The position numbers were made by a program, and so were the translations under genes. Below are positions 1 through 11,012 of a stretch of DNA of 64,000 bases, in pieces. Under the pieces are notes generated by a model. It ran no database searches. It saw only the letters and a program-made list of their open reading frames with translations, and was not told the DNA's origin. The stretch spans positions 4,092,001 to 4,156,000 of the forward strand of contig JANFAH010000002.1 in NCBI GenBank assembly GCA_024663395.1. The letters are read 5' to 3'. Source of the stretch: Pisolithus tinctorius (Eukaryota > Basidiomycota > Agaricomycetes > Boletales > Pisolithaceae). The number at the start of each line of letters is the position of its first letter. The stretch's first letter is position 1.

Positions 1-56
1 TCTTCTGTGTCAGACTTGCTTCCGAACCCTTCTCTAGACCTTGTTAAGCATCAGAG

Positions 57-611
57 TTGGTCGGAGTAGGCCCAGACTTGACACTCACCCAGCAACACTA
101 CCAAGGACCAGCAGATGCTAAGTGCATGGCAGCCCCAGACTTCAAGGTGGGCAATAATGTCTATGTAAAAGCCAAGTATTTCCAGTTGACCTGGCCCTCC
201 AAGAAGTTGAGTGAGAAGAACCTTGGGCCATACCCCACAATAGCCCAGGCCAGTTCTCACTCATTCACCCTATGCTTACCAGACTCTATGCATGCTGTAC
301 ACCCAGTCTTCCACATATCCATATCCCAACTTGAACTGGCCATCCCAAATACCATACCCAACTGGACTCAACCTCCACCCCCACCAGTAGATGTCAATGG
401 CAACTTAGAATTCAAGGTAGCAGAAATACTCAATTCAAAGGTCAACTGGCACAGGAAGTGTTGGTTGCAGTAACTGGTCCAGTGGACCAGTTATGAGGGA
501 ACTGATGAAGAGACCACCTGGGTACTAGCAACAGAGCTGGACAATGCCTCAGAACTCATCAAAGAGTATTATGACCAGTACCCAGACAAACCTGGTCCTT
601 TCAAGAAATAG
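57..611 (+). pseudogene. Ty3/Gypsy integrase C-terminus and chromodomain, decayed
   Basis: This is the tail of a Ty3/Gypsy polyprotein. It aligns, segment by segment, with the end of the Gypsy polyprotein at 36.7-38.0 kb: the stretch around FKVGNNVYVKAKYF, then KNLGPYPTIAQ, HAVHPVFHIS and the proline run PPPPPVDVNGNLE. An in-frame TAA at 471-473 interrupts it. Past that stop the same frame continues into a chromodomain-like end (VQWTSYEGTDEETTW ... DKPGPFKK) and finishes at a TAG at 609-611. The upstream reverse transcriptase lies outside the window or is lost. CG dinucleotides are nearly absent, unlike the younger Gypsy copy. It is a relic, not a working gene. Confidence 0.85.
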
Positions 612-934
612 TCAAGAACCAGTCCCAAGCTTTTCTCTTTATCTGTTTCACCTATCTCATAGTTACTATGTCTTGTCTCCCTTACTTTTCCTTTATTTGT
701 TTTTCTTTCCTTCACACCTTAGAACCAGAACTGGGCATTGACATTCACAACCATACACATACAAGAAAAAATGGTACACTCTGCACACATGACTTCAGGC
801 ATGGGACCCAGCAGAACTGGCACTGGTCTGGTCACCTGACTCAGACTGGGACTAGCTTTCCTCTTCTTCCTCCCTCAGCTCTGCCAGCTCTTCATCGAGC
901 CCCTTGGCATCCAGTCCTCCTTGTTGGTGGTGTC
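612..934. other. CpG-poor repeat-derived spacer
   Basis: No coding frame here resembles a known protein. It follows directly on the Gypsy chromodomain stop, so it is probably 3' untranslated/LTR sequence of the same decayed element. Confidence 0.4.
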
Positions 935-1120
935 TCAGTCTGAAGGCACATCCAGCACCAAGAATTCAAAGTGCTCTTTGACATAGGTTTCATAGGACCA
1001 GGCAAACCAGTAAAAGTTCCTTGAGACCTCTTTTTGGGCCACAGTTAGGCCAACCACAATGTCAGCCATGTGCTCAACCACCTTGATCAGGCACTCCATC
1101 TGATCCCTGGTGATAGAACT
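935..1120 (-). pseudogene. retroelement-like ORF fragment, cut by the 1.8-kb element
   Basis: A minus-strand frame, read from about 1120 down to a stop at 935, gives a compact helical sequence (RDQMECLIKVVEHMADIVVG, then FYWFAWSYETYVKEHFEFLV). It resembles the style of retrotransposon gag proteins, but I cannot assign it to a family. The frame is entered from the 1.8-kb element, whose border is at 1128, and the target-site duplicate beyond the element (2924-2933) suggests the fragment once continued there. No function can be claimed. Confidence 0.35.
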
Positions 1121-1127
1121 GGCCCTG

Positions 1128-2923
1128 GTGTGAGTCAAAGTGTGGAAAGGCAGTATAAACCAACCAAAACCAACACCAAAGACAAATAACAAGCAAGTGG
1201 TGGTGTACCTCCATGGAACCTGGAGGGCAGAAGAAATCTAGTGTGGGGGAATTTCAATGGCAGGTGCTCCTAGTGCAAGTCGACAACAAGTTACACAAGA
1301 GCAGATGAATGAGTGATGACTGAATGGGGGATGCTGAACAGAGTGAAGGTGTTCAGCCAAAAGGACTTGGGAGTAATGGACTTCAATAATACATGTTCCT
1401 GGCACAAGTTGATGACGAGTTACACAGGAGTGGATGGATGACTAAGCAAAAGTGCTGACTAAGAGTGGATAAGACTGCAGATGGTGGATGGTGGTAGATA
1501 GACCCTTCTGAAGGAGCCTCAACTACCAAGTATATGAGTGATGACAGAGAGACTCCTTTGTTGAGCCTCAACTGTCGACAATGAGTTATACACTGAAATG
1601 AGAGCTGAACTGACTGACTGGATTGCTTGTTGGTAGCTAAGTACATGGGGTTTATATACTGTGGGGGGAGCATGTGACAAACAAGGCACAAATGCTTGGT
1701 AAGTAACAAGTAAGGACTGTAAGGACTGAGTAATCCTGATGAGTAAGTGAGAAATGGAAAGTAAGCAAGCATAGAAGAACTGGTAAGTATTGCAAATAAA
1801 TGAGTCAAGGATAGTCAAAATATCACAGTATGAGTCAAATAGAGTCAGAAACTGAGTAAGCACACTGATATCACATTAGGGGGTGGTGATGCAAGTCAGA
1901 TCTTGGTGGAGACATCACTGAACCAACAGATTGGATGACAGATGGATGGTGTTTCCAGATGGGGAAGTATTAATTCCAGAAAAGGATGGCATGAGTCAGG
2001 TGTCAAAGGGCTAGGGCATTGGGGGTCTGTAGGGTAACAGGAGCATAGGTGATTGCGTCTCCCACCCTTTCATCCTCTCAGCAAAGTCAATAAATACTTC
2101 ATGAATGGGGCTCTGATGGAGGAGAGGGAGGGGGGGGGACATCTTCTGCTGGGTCTTGCAACAAAAAGGCAAGATGCACATCATACTCATCATGGATGTG
2201 ATCAGGGAGGCTGGAGGACAGTAGATTATACTGCAGCTGTTGCAATGTGGGGAGAATGATGGACAAGACTGGAATAAAGATGGTGCAGGGAGCAGGGAGG
2301 AATGATCTGTATGCTTCATCAAGTGGGGAGACCGAAACAACCACATAAGACCTTTGTAACTGAGTGACAGACCTGAGGCGACCAAAGAATGTCCTTCTGG
2401 AAGTCATACTGACCAGGAGAACACACTGACCAAGCTGCATGGGATGGGACAGGGCTGACAACAAGGGAATGAACCAGGGGGCTTCAGGACAGAAGCTGGT
2501 GGGAACACCTGGCAGATACACATAGCCATTGTCTCTGGCAAATGAGACAAGCAAGATGATTGACGAAGAGGCAGCCATATCTGATGGACTTAGTGAAATG
2601 AGCATCTGATGGTTGGAGTGCTGTAGAAACATGTAGGGTACGAGGATCCTCTCCAAATTTGGAAGGCAGGATGGCGTGGCTGAGCACTTTAAGTGAGTGT
2701 GAGAATGGAGTCGATATCTTTGGAAACAGTGGAGATACGATGAAAACCAGAATGCCATACACAGGCACTAAAAACCTTTAATGTGCACTTAACTCACTTC
2801 CTGTCCAGCAGTCCTTCTATGCATGAGGGCTTTAGTCTTCATATGCATGGCATAGCATGCAACTCATCGACAAGTTAGGCAGAGTCAGCTGTAGTCATGT
2901 CCACAACACCTTTGGTGTGTGAC
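1128..2923. mobile_element. unclassified 1.8-kb element, copy A
   Basis: One of three related copies in the window (B at 6378-8805, C at 42591-44445). The left end GTGTGAGTCAAAGTGTGG and right end CACCTTTGGTGTGTGAC are shared with copy C, and the right end with copy B. Copy A is flanked by ACTGGCCCTG (1118-1127) and ACTGGCCTTG (2924-2933), a 9-of-10 match that looks like a target-site duplication; that length would fit MULE-type DNA transposons. Terminal inverted similarity is weak. On the minus strand it carries the family's conserved ORF. Relative to copies B and C it lacks a short stretch near 2805. Class is uncertain. Confidence 0.6.
2099..2758 (-). CDS. conserved ORF of the 1.8-kb element (function unknown)
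   Basis: A 219-residue open frame begins MAFWFSSYLHCFQRYRLHSH and contains VLLVSMTSRRTFFGRLRSV and SYVVVSVSPLDEAYRSFLPA. The same protein, clearly diverged but in frame, occurs in copy C (43705-44223) and in copy B. Conservation of the frame in three copies suggests it once encoded a protein of the element rather than being chance. The tail is proline/serine-rich (EDVPPPPSPPSEPHS). I see no DDE, reverse transcriptase or helicase motif and do not recognise the family. The 5' end may involve an upstream exon. CG content is very low, so the copy is probably dead. Confidence 0.4.
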   Translation of the reverse strand: MAFWFSSYLHCFQRYRLHSHTHLKCSATPSCLPNLERILVPYMFLQHSNHQMLISLSPSDMAASSSIILLVSFARDNGYVYLPGVPTSFCPEAPWFIPLLSALSHPMQLGQCVLLVSMTSRRTFFGRLRSVTQLQRSYVVVSVSPLDEAYRSFLPAPCTIFIPVLSIILPTLQQLQYNLLSSSLPDHIHDEYDVHLAFLLQDPAEDVPPPPSPPSEPHS

Positions 2924-2933
2924 ACTGGCCTTG

Positions 2934-5900
2934 TCAACCCATTAGGAACTGAAGTATCTAGGTTGTAGGGAACTGACTAGCCCACTCAATAGGCACCCAT
3001 TGGTGGCTGAGTGTAGTGCAGTCACCCATCCCCACCTAATACCAAAGTTTGCTAACCCCCCTGACATCAACCCTGCCTTGGAGCATGAATTTGCTTGCAA
3101 GACACCTGGGCTTCAGCCCATCTGACAAACCCCTGACTCTGCTGGTCTGCTTCCCAGCTCACCCACTTGCCCTGGAACTTGTATGTTCACAAGGCCCCTT
3201 TGGGTACTAGCCAACCCCTCACCTTCCCCCTAACCATTGCCACTGTCATCCCACCATTGACTCTGGAACTCCAGTCCTACCTGTCCCCCAGACTCCAGTC
3301 TTACCAGTTGTCTGTCTGCTGGTCTGCACTGGCCTCCTTTGCTCCTCTTGGGCTCTGGTTCTGGTCTTCATACCCCCACTACCAACTCTGACACTCCTTA
3401 CTATCCCTGTACCAGTCTGGCCTGCTCTGCCAGTCTTGTACCTCCAGTTTTAAAAGCTTTTCCTGGCCTTGTAAAAGCTTCCTGGAACTGGTCTTGACAC
3501 CTATTAAGCTGGTCTCTGCATTCTCAGTACTCAGATTCACAACTCCAGTGGTAGGACTCCTACTACCCCTCCAGTACTCCTCTTGGTGGTCCTGGACCAC
3601 ACCTTGTACCCCTGTAGACTTGGGAAGTCTACCCTATGAGGGGGATAAGGGGCCTTGCTAGTGACCTACTCCCTTCCAATCCCCTGTCTGTTACCTGTCC
3701 AGTGCCCTTGGCACAACCCCACTCAGTCCCTGCACACCAGTCCCCAGTCCCTTGGCCCAGTTCTTGCATACTGAAGCAATCCTGAACCACCCACCCCTGG
3801 GTTGCTCCCAGCCTTTAGTGTTGTTGTTGGTACTCCAGTCTCACTACCTCAGTAGTCCTTGGCCCTGGTGGTTATGTGTTCACCAGTCTCTCCAGTCTCA
3901 GCCTCCTGTTGTCAGCCCTTCAGCTGGATAACCCCTAGGCCTCACCCAGTCTCCAGACCCCCTGAACTGGTCTTCCAATGGCTTTTCATGGCCCTCAGGC
4001 TTTTTGCCACTGGACAACCCATCTCCAACCAACTCCAGACACCCCTAAACCAGACTCAACACCTGGACTCACCTCCTGCCAACACTCCTAGGCCTTCATT
4101 GAACCAGTCTTATGACCTTCTGGTCCCCAGTTCATGCCTAGCTATGTCCAGCCCTCCAGTCCTTGCCCAAACTCAACTCTAGCTGTCCCAGACAGCCCCA
4201 AGTGATCTCCAGCCTTGAGAGGCTCACCCAGCCCTTTCCATGGTGCTTGGCACTTGGCCTTGCCACTCCCAGCCTCTGATTGCATCTCACTACCCCTGGT
4301 TACCCTGGTCTCAGTGATAGCCCACTGGCCTACACTGTTTTGGCCTCTGGTCATCAGCTAGATGGCACCTCAGGTCACCTCTAGCCACCCCAAACCTCTC
4401 TGACCCCTTCAGACTGGCCTTCAACTGGTTGCTCCAGCCCTGCCCAACTCCATACCAGTCTCCCTTTGACATTTCCAGCCTTACAGCCCTGTCCAGGTCC
4501 AGACCTGTCCTCCAGCTAGCCCTTCTGGCCCTCACTGGCTCCTGACTGGTCCCCACCTGGCTTTTCTAAGCCCTCCCTGACCATTAGACCAGTCTCCAGC
4601 CAGCCCTTCTGGTCCTCTCAGACCCTCAGACCAGTTCCTGGCCTTCCCAGCCTTCTGTCCCCTTGACTGGTCCTCAGTCTTGCTGTTTCCTCCAGACCAC
4701 TTGTTTTAGCACAACTGGCTTCAGCCACTCCCAGTCTTGGTCTCCAGCTTTGGCCACCCCTGGCCTGAGCCACCCTTGGTCTCAGCCTTCAGCTTTGACC
4801 CCTGTCCCTAGTTCTGGTTTCCTGTTTCCTTGTTATATTTCTTCTCTGTTTTCTGTTATCTGTTTTCTTTTTCTGTAGACACACACTTTCAGACCCCATG
4901 ACCCCCTGGAGCAGACCTTGGACCCATTCCCAGCCTTCTTGGCACTTCTCATGACACCCCATACCCCTGCAGCTCACTTCCAGCCCAACCAGTGCATTCA
5001 TAGACCAGTTTCCTGGCCTTCCCTGCACCCACCCAGCCTTTGTGTCATTCCAGTATTGCTCAGCAGCACACTGGTACACCCCTGGAACATCTTTTGGTCA
5101 TCTCTGGACCTCTCTGGACCCTCTCAGTCTCCATGTTGCCCTGAACTAGCTTTGAAGCACACCTCTGGTCCTAGTGGCACACCCCTGGTACACTTGTCAG
5201 ACATTACTGGCCCCCTGAAACACTGGCTTCAGCTTTCAGCTGTCTCCAAAACCCCTGTTCAGCCAGTCTAATTACTCCTGGACTCAGCTGTACCTTGTCC
5301 TGGCCTGCTGGACCACCTGGCAGCATCCTAGACTTGTCTCCAGCCCTCCTTGTTGTCACTTCTCTGGCCTTGGGTTCCCAGAACACTCCTCAGTCTTGGC
5401 CCTTGTCCCTAAACCTGGCTTATGCCATCCCAGTCTGAACTATGTACCAGACCTCCAGTCATCACTGCCCTGTTTTCTGGTGACTACATTCATCATGTAA
5501 CCCCCTGAGCATATTTCCCTATGGAACCTCAAGGGTTTGGTTCCTAAGAGGGGGATACTCTCATATCCATGACTATCAGACTCAATCCTGGTCCAATCCA
5601 GACCCCTAGCCCCTATCTCCAGTCAAGTCCAGTCCTGGTCCAGCCTAGAAAACCTAATTCTGGCCCTAGCAAACCCAACTCCAGCCTAGATAACTCAAGT
5701 CCAGTCTTTTACCCCTATCTCTGGTCCACTCTGGCCTGCCAGCCTTGCGCTGCTCCACCCTGGTCCTCCCAGGTCCATGTCTGGGTCACCCAGACATAAC
5801 TCCAGTCTGTTTTCCTTTGTTTGTACTATATTTAGTCTGGTCCTTTCATCTGGCTCTGCTTACTGTACAAATCCTGTGTCCAACTCCAGTCATGCCAGTC

Positions 5901-6377
5901 ACCTGGACTTTGACTATTAGCCTTTGCACAGCCTCTGTGGCTGTCCACACTCTTGCTAATCATCTTGCTAATAGCTTATTCACAAGTCCAGCTCTATGTT
6001 CATTATCCCAGACTGGCCTTGTGTATTTAACCCCTGTACATACTTTGTAGCAACCCAGTCAGAATATCAACTTAGTATTACCCTCAACTCTGTACTACTC
6101 TCCAAGTCTACTCTATAGCTAAGGCCAAGCCTTAAGCTATCCCCAGCTTGCATAAGGGTACAGCACATAAGCTGAGACCAAGGGAGGTAGATCCAACCCC
6201 AGACTGGCTTCCCCCTGTGCACACTCCAAGACCAGTCAGTTTCCCATGCTCCCAGCCTTAACTCCAGTCCAACCAGACTTGGCCCCTGTCTCCTGGCCTT
6301 GACTCTGGCCACCCAGACTTAGCCCCTGTCACCCAGTCTTGAAGCCCAGTCACCTGAGGGTAAACTGGTACTTCACA
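2934..6377. repeat. CpG-depleted, pyrimidine-rich decayed retroelement region
   Basis: No credible gene is visible over about 3.4 kb. The plus strand is rich in C and T, with CCAGTC, CTGGTC and CTGGCC words recurring throughout, and CG is almost absent. Near 5550 the sequence AGAGGGGGATACTCTCATAT resembles the polypurine tract and LTR start of the Gypsy element at 38033-38055. A possible TATA-like GTATTTAACC occurs near 6020. I read it as one or more old LTR-retrotransposon non-coding regions, possibly with an LTR from about 5553. Confidence 0.4.
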
Positions 6378-8805
6378 GGACATCTTCTGCTGAATCTTGC
6401 AGTAAAAAGGCAAGATGCACATCATACTCATCATGGATGCAATCAGGGAGGGCAGAGAACAGTAGATTATGCTGCAGCTGTCACAATGTGGGGAGAACAA
6501 TGGACAAGACTGGAATAAAGACAGTGCAGGCAGCAGGGAGGAATGATCCATATGCTTCATCAAGAGGGGAGACCAAAACAACCACATAAGACCTTTCTAA
6601 CTGAGTGAGAGACCTGAGGTGACCAAAGAATGTCCTTCTGGAAGTCATACTGATGAGGAGAACATGCTGACCAAGCTGCATGGGACAAAATGGGGCTGAC
6701 AATGATGGGATGAACCAGGGGGCTTCAGGACAGAAGCTGGTGGGAATGCCTGGCAGATGTACAGTGAGGGACTAAAGCATTGCAATGCTTGTGAGGTGTG
6801 ACTTGTTGCTGATGTAGCTTGGGCTATTCTGCACAGATAATCATGATACCTATACCATTGGAAAGGGGTGACTCTAAGCTTTCAAGAGCACTATGTTTCA
6901 GTTCAAAACAAAGCAATACATGCCAAGATACACCCTATTCTTTCTGAAAAGTGCATTGCAACACTTTTGTCCCTGACTGGTGAAATAGTGAAAAGTGACC
7001 TTTTGATGGGATTGAGGGCATGAAGGATGGGAAAATATGATTACATAATAAACCACATGATCTTCCAGATGATTTGTCAGCATGTAAACAATGACAAACA
7101 TTGGACTTGTACCATTAACCCTCCCTCTTTTACCACAACTCATGAAATCATCTCTCTAGCTCACATGGACATTTTCTCAAGGAATTCGTATCAAATACTG
7201 GTGGCCACCACAGTGCCATCAGTATAACATGCTCTCAGAACCATCAGTCCCTTAAAAAACCTGCTGTCAGTCATTTCCTGGACTGTTTCCCCCCCCCCCA
7301 TGCCTGATGTGTTCTGGGACTAATCAGTACTTGGAAGGCTGAAAATGTTATGGAGGTAAATCTGGCACTTCAGAACATGATGTACAAACCAGTCCCCTCT
7401 CAACCAATGCATTTCTGGCACAGGGACAGTGGTATGGAAGTTAGGGCAACACAAAATCCTCTTTACCCCTGGGTGTCATCAGAAGGATATGCTACTGAAC
7501 TGCCATGGAGCAGAATCCTGTGCTTCCATCTGGCCCTGAATATTGCCTTTGGTCACATATGACCAAATAATCCTTCCCCAGTCATCTAGAGTTCAGATCA
7601 GAGCAAGATCTAGTGAACCCTCTTATGGTGCTCAGAGCACAAGGAGGTTTTGTCTCACCCCAACTTCCATACCAGTGTTCCTGTGCCAGAAATGCATTGG
7701 TTGAGAGGGGACTTGTTTGTCCATCATGTTCTGAAGTGCCAGATTTACCTCCATAACATTTTCAGCCTTCCAAGTACTGATTAGTCCCAGAACACATCAG
7801 GCATGGGGGGGGGGGAAACAGTCCAGGAAATGACTGACAGCAGGTTTTTTAAGGGACTGATGGTTCTGAGAGCATGTTATACTGATGGCACTGTGGTGGC
7901 CACCAGTATTTGATACGAATTCCTTGAGAAAATGTCCATGTGAGCTAGAGAGATGATTTCATGAGTTGTGGTAAAAGAGGGAGGGTTAATGGTACAAGTC
8001 CAATGTTTGTCATTGTTTACATGCTGACAAATCATCTGGAAGATCATGTGGTTTATTATGTAATCATATTTTCCCATCCTTCATGCCCTCAATCCCATCA
8101 AAAGGTCACTTTTCACTATTTCACCAGTCAGGGACAAAAGTGTTGCAATGCACTTTTCAGAAAGAATAGGGTGTATCTTGGCATGTATTGCTTTGTTTTG
8201 AACTGAAACATGGTGCTCTTGAAAGCTTAGAGTCACCCCTTTCCAATGGTATAGGTATCATGATTATCTGTGCAGAATAGCCCAAGCTACATCAGCAACA
8301 AGTCACACCTCACAAGCATTGCAATGCTTTTGTCCCTCACTGTACATAGCCACTGTCTCTGGCAAATGAGACAAGTGAGATGATCAATGAAGAGGCAGCC
8401 ATTTCTGATGGACTTAGCAAAATGAGCATCTGATGGATGGAGTGCTGTAGAAACATGTAGGGTGCGAGGATCCTCCCCAAATTTGGAAGGCAGAATTGCA
8501 TGGCTGAGCACTTTAAGTGAGTGTGAGAACAGAGTCAATATCTTTGGAAATGGTGGAGATACAACAAAAACTGGAATGCCATACACAGGCACTAAAAACC
8601 TTTCAATGTGCACTTAACTTGCTTCCTCTTTTCTCTCTAGCACTGATGACTTGTTCTTGTGTGAAGGATGACTGCTCATGTCCAGCAGTCTTTCTATGCA
8701 TGAGGGCTTTAGTCTTCATCTGCTTTCATGGCATGGGCATGCAACTTGTCAATGAGTTAGGCAGAGTCAGCTGTGACCATGTCCACAACACCTTTGGTGT
8801 GTGAC
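6378..8805. mobile_element. unclassified 1.8-kb element, copy B (truncated, split)
   Basis: The left border is truncated: similarity to copies A and C begins abruptly at about 6378 (GGACATCTTCTGCTG). It runs to 6761, is interrupted by the foldback element 6762-8342, resumes at 8343 and ends with the shared terminus ...GGTGTGTGAC at 8805. The remaining minus-strand frame of the family's ORF is visible at 6481-6702 (VLLISMTSRRTFFGHLRSL). Copy C (around 43980) shows the uninterrupted sequence AGATATACATAG that fixes the insertion site of the foldback element. Confidence 0.6.
6762..8342. mobile_element. foldback element with ~690-bp inverted arms, TA target site
   Basis: The ends are CAGTGAGGGAC...GCATTGCAATGC and its inverted counterpart GCATTGCAATGC...GTCCCTCACTG. 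The left arm (6762 to about 7447) and right arm (about 7655 to 8342) are near-perfect inverted copies; a 66-residue translation at 7027-7227 on plus is identical to that at 7877-8077 on minus. About 200 bp separate the arms. The element is flanked by TA (6760-6761 and 8343-8344), and copy C of the host element shows the empty site. CAGT ends plus a TA duplication fit the Tc1/mariner superfamily. No transposase is encoded, so it would be non-autonomous. Confidence 0.8.
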
Positions 8806-8869
8806 AACATTAGAACAAAAAAGGGCATTCAACTGAAGAGTCCTATGAAGACATCCAGGTGAAGTAGTC

Positions 8870-9373
8870 TTTAATTCTGGACAACTCATCCAGATCTATA
8901 GAAGCAACACTGACTACACATTTAAAACAGAATGCAAACTAGTTCTGAAATGGTCAATACTACACAGGATTGTGGAGCAGCTCCAGAACACTTACAAACT
9001 TGTCACACTGAATGGAACCCCATTACATGGCAAATACAGTGCAAGACAGTTACATGCATTCACACCACAAGAAGGCACCAAGCTACATACAGACCAAGCA
9101 GCATATGTGCAAAGACTACAGGAAAAGATGGGGACAGAGGAGCAGGTAGCAGAGGCAACTGAAGGAGACAGTGAAGAGAGTGAAGGGACAAAAAGGGCAG
9201 GAAAAGAAAGCAGTCAGGGAGAGGAAACACAAGGCCCCCTGATGGAAGGAGAGGGCAAGACAGCAGGTGAGGCCACAACAGAGGAGGATGACAGAAGGAA
9301 GCAACAAGGACATTGCAGGTCTTTTTTGACAGGGGCACATGTAGTAGGGGAGCAGGGGGAGAGGAGAGGATGA
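8870..9373 (+). pseudogene. Ty3/Gypsy-type integrase C-terminal fragment
   Basis: The plus-strand frame reads like the end of a retrotransposon integrase: LIQIYRSNTDYTFKTECKL, LNGTPLHGKYSARQLHAF, then a low-complexity acidic tail rich in Glu, Gly, Lys and Thr that ends at 9373. The YTFKTE..L..KW and H/R-A-R-LH-F pattern is familiar from basidiomycete Gypsy integrases, which I infer rather than prove. The catalytic core is absent. CG is nearly absent, as in the rest of this region. Confidence 0.45.
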
Positions 9374-9456
9374 GTCAGCCTTAGTCAGCAGGAGCAGATG
9401 GAGAGGGATGTGATGTACAGTAGACAGAATGAACTATGACAAGACAGAGCCTCATC

Positions 9457-9798
9457 CTATCTCACCAGTAACACAAGTGTAGAGGAATATCCCAAGTTGT
9501 TCCTCCACAGAAATTCCATTGCAAGAAGGCACAAACCATAGTGGGTGAGCACCTGCATCATGTGATCAAAAACCCCATGGCTGACACCAAGGCAAGTCTG
9601 TATCCTGTCTGGATGACCATTCAGGAACTCTAGCATCCACCCCTCACCAGTCAGGATTGAGGTATGGTAGGGGATTGGTTCTGAGTCAGAATGAAAAAGG
9701 AGGTCATAGAGGCATAGCACCTGGATCATCACTGCTACTACAAGTGCAGCAAGACAGTGATGACAATGGTGCTGGAGCTGCTGTGCTTCAAGATCCAT
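9457..9798 (-). pseudogene. PIF/Harbinger-type transposase N-terminal fragment
   Basis: The minus-strand frame contains YHTSILTGEGWMLEFLNGHP, DRIQTCLGVSHGVFDHMMQV and LTHYGLCLLAMEFLW. This is the region just before the DDE domain in fungal Harbinger-like nucleases (WVQELLNGHP-RI---LGV--VF--L pattern). The frame ends before any catalytic aspartate, so the fragment cannot be active. Terminal repeats and TSDs were not found. Confidence 0.6.
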
Positions 9799-10363
9799 AG
9801 CAGAGTTGTTTGATCTGTTATCACAATGTTATCTATTGAATTACAAGTTGTGTTGTTGTCTTATATAATCATCACATGACTACATTACTGAAGCAGAAGC
9901 CCAAAACTTGAACTTCACATTCACACAGGCATGCACAGCTTATATAAACATCACGTGACTACTTTGCTGAAGTCAAAGTCAAAAACTTTGACTTTGACTT
10001 CAGAGGGTGAACAGCACCTGAGGAACCTCCTTGGAGGGATAGAAAATACTCAAAGAACCCTCCCAGTCTGATTGACAACATAAGTAGAGGCATAACAAGG
10101 AATAAGGCCAGTACTGATATTTTCATGGGGCATAACTGGATTGATGGAGCTACCAAGATGAGCAAGCACATGAATCTGAAGGCCTACATGTTACCTGAGA
10201 GTTGACTGGCCTGAAATGCTGTTGCAGCAAGGGAGGAAGAGGCTGAGAAGGATCTGGCCTTCAGTGCTTCAGCATTGAATCACCATGATGGCTGTGTGGT
10301 GACAAGTTCTCAAATTCAGTCCAGCAGGCAGCTACCTCATTCCTCCATGAAAAAATCCTTTCA
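9799..10363. other. gene-free CpG-poor sequence with direct and inverted repeats
   Basis: A ~34-bp sequence (CTTATATAATCATCACATGACT...) near 9862 recurs with few changes near 9939, and the second copy is followed by a perfect 16-bp inverted repeat (separate entry). The region ends where CG dinucleotides reappear, at about 10.35 kb. It may be the flank of the Harbinger-like element. Confidence 0.4.
9968..10002. repeat. perfect 16-bp inverted repeat with 3-nt spacer
   Basis: TGAAGTCAAAGTCAAA at 9968-9983 is followed by AAC and its exact reverse complement at 9987-10002. It could be a stem-loop or the junction of two terminal repeats. No run of T follows it that would suggest a terminator. Confidence 0.8.
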
Positions 10364-10575
10364 GTGGGCTGTTGTCATCATTGCAGGAGGAAACTGATCG
10401 AGTCACGTGATGAGGTGGTAGGGGACGATCTTATTAATGTACTTGCTGAGGACAAAATACAAGAAGGCATAACCACAGAAGTTATGATTATAACAAGCTC
10501 AATGTACAACAAAAGGATTCCATCAAACCGACATCAGGAGCCGTAAATCTAGTGCAGCTGGTCGACGACAAAGCT

Positions 10576-11012
10576 TCAAACCCTTCTGTAGGGACAAAGT
10601 TTGTCACGGTGATCAAGCATCGTACTCTTGCGAGTGAAGAGTTGATGGCAGTAGGGGCACGGCCAACGCCACAGGAGGTGTTGTTCCCTTATGTGGCGGA
10701 TTAAGCAGTCCCTGTTAAACTCCTGCAGCCGACAGCCTTCCCAGCGGCATCTATGCTGCAATGAGGGTGCCTCGACCACTCCGTGACGCCCTCTAAGATG
10801 ACCAGAGAAATCTCTGCCTTTCACCGGTTCGTTGCAAAGCATGCCGTTCCCGAGAATCCAGCGGCAAGCAGTAATCTTTTCAAGATGTCCGTTCTCGATC
10901 AATAACACATCATCCTACAAATATTTCCGCTTAAGATTAGTTTGTTACACAGATACGAACGCTCCCGGCTCACATCTACACTCCAGTTGCTGGTAGGCTG
11001 GGTAGAATACAT
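10576..11012 (-). CDS. small zinc-finger protein, copy 1
   Basis: Two exons: 11012-10974 (MYSTQPTSNWSVD) and 10914-10576, joined across a 59-bp intron with GTGAGC donor and TTTGTAG acceptor. The protein, about 125 residues, has an atypical first finger (CRWILGNGMLC...HLRGRH), a C2H2 finger CRWEGC-x12-H-x4-H, and a last finger CPYC-x12-H-x4-C in which the final ligand is Cys. The basic tail ends LCPYRRV. A paralogue with the same intron position lies at 13949-14373. This start is supported because copy 2 shares the MYS...WSV exon. It could bind DNA or RNA in the nucleus; no target can be inferred. Confidence 0.75.

Noticed and set aside
1383..1863. Overlapping minus ORFs (Ser/Leu/Tyr-rich) in the 1.8-kb element copy A
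   Set aside because: Low-complexity composition from CG-poor sequence, and not maintained in copy C.
7027..7227. 66-residue ORF repeated at 7877-8077
   Set aside because: Produced by the inverted arms of the foldback element; no protein motif and no start context to support a gene.
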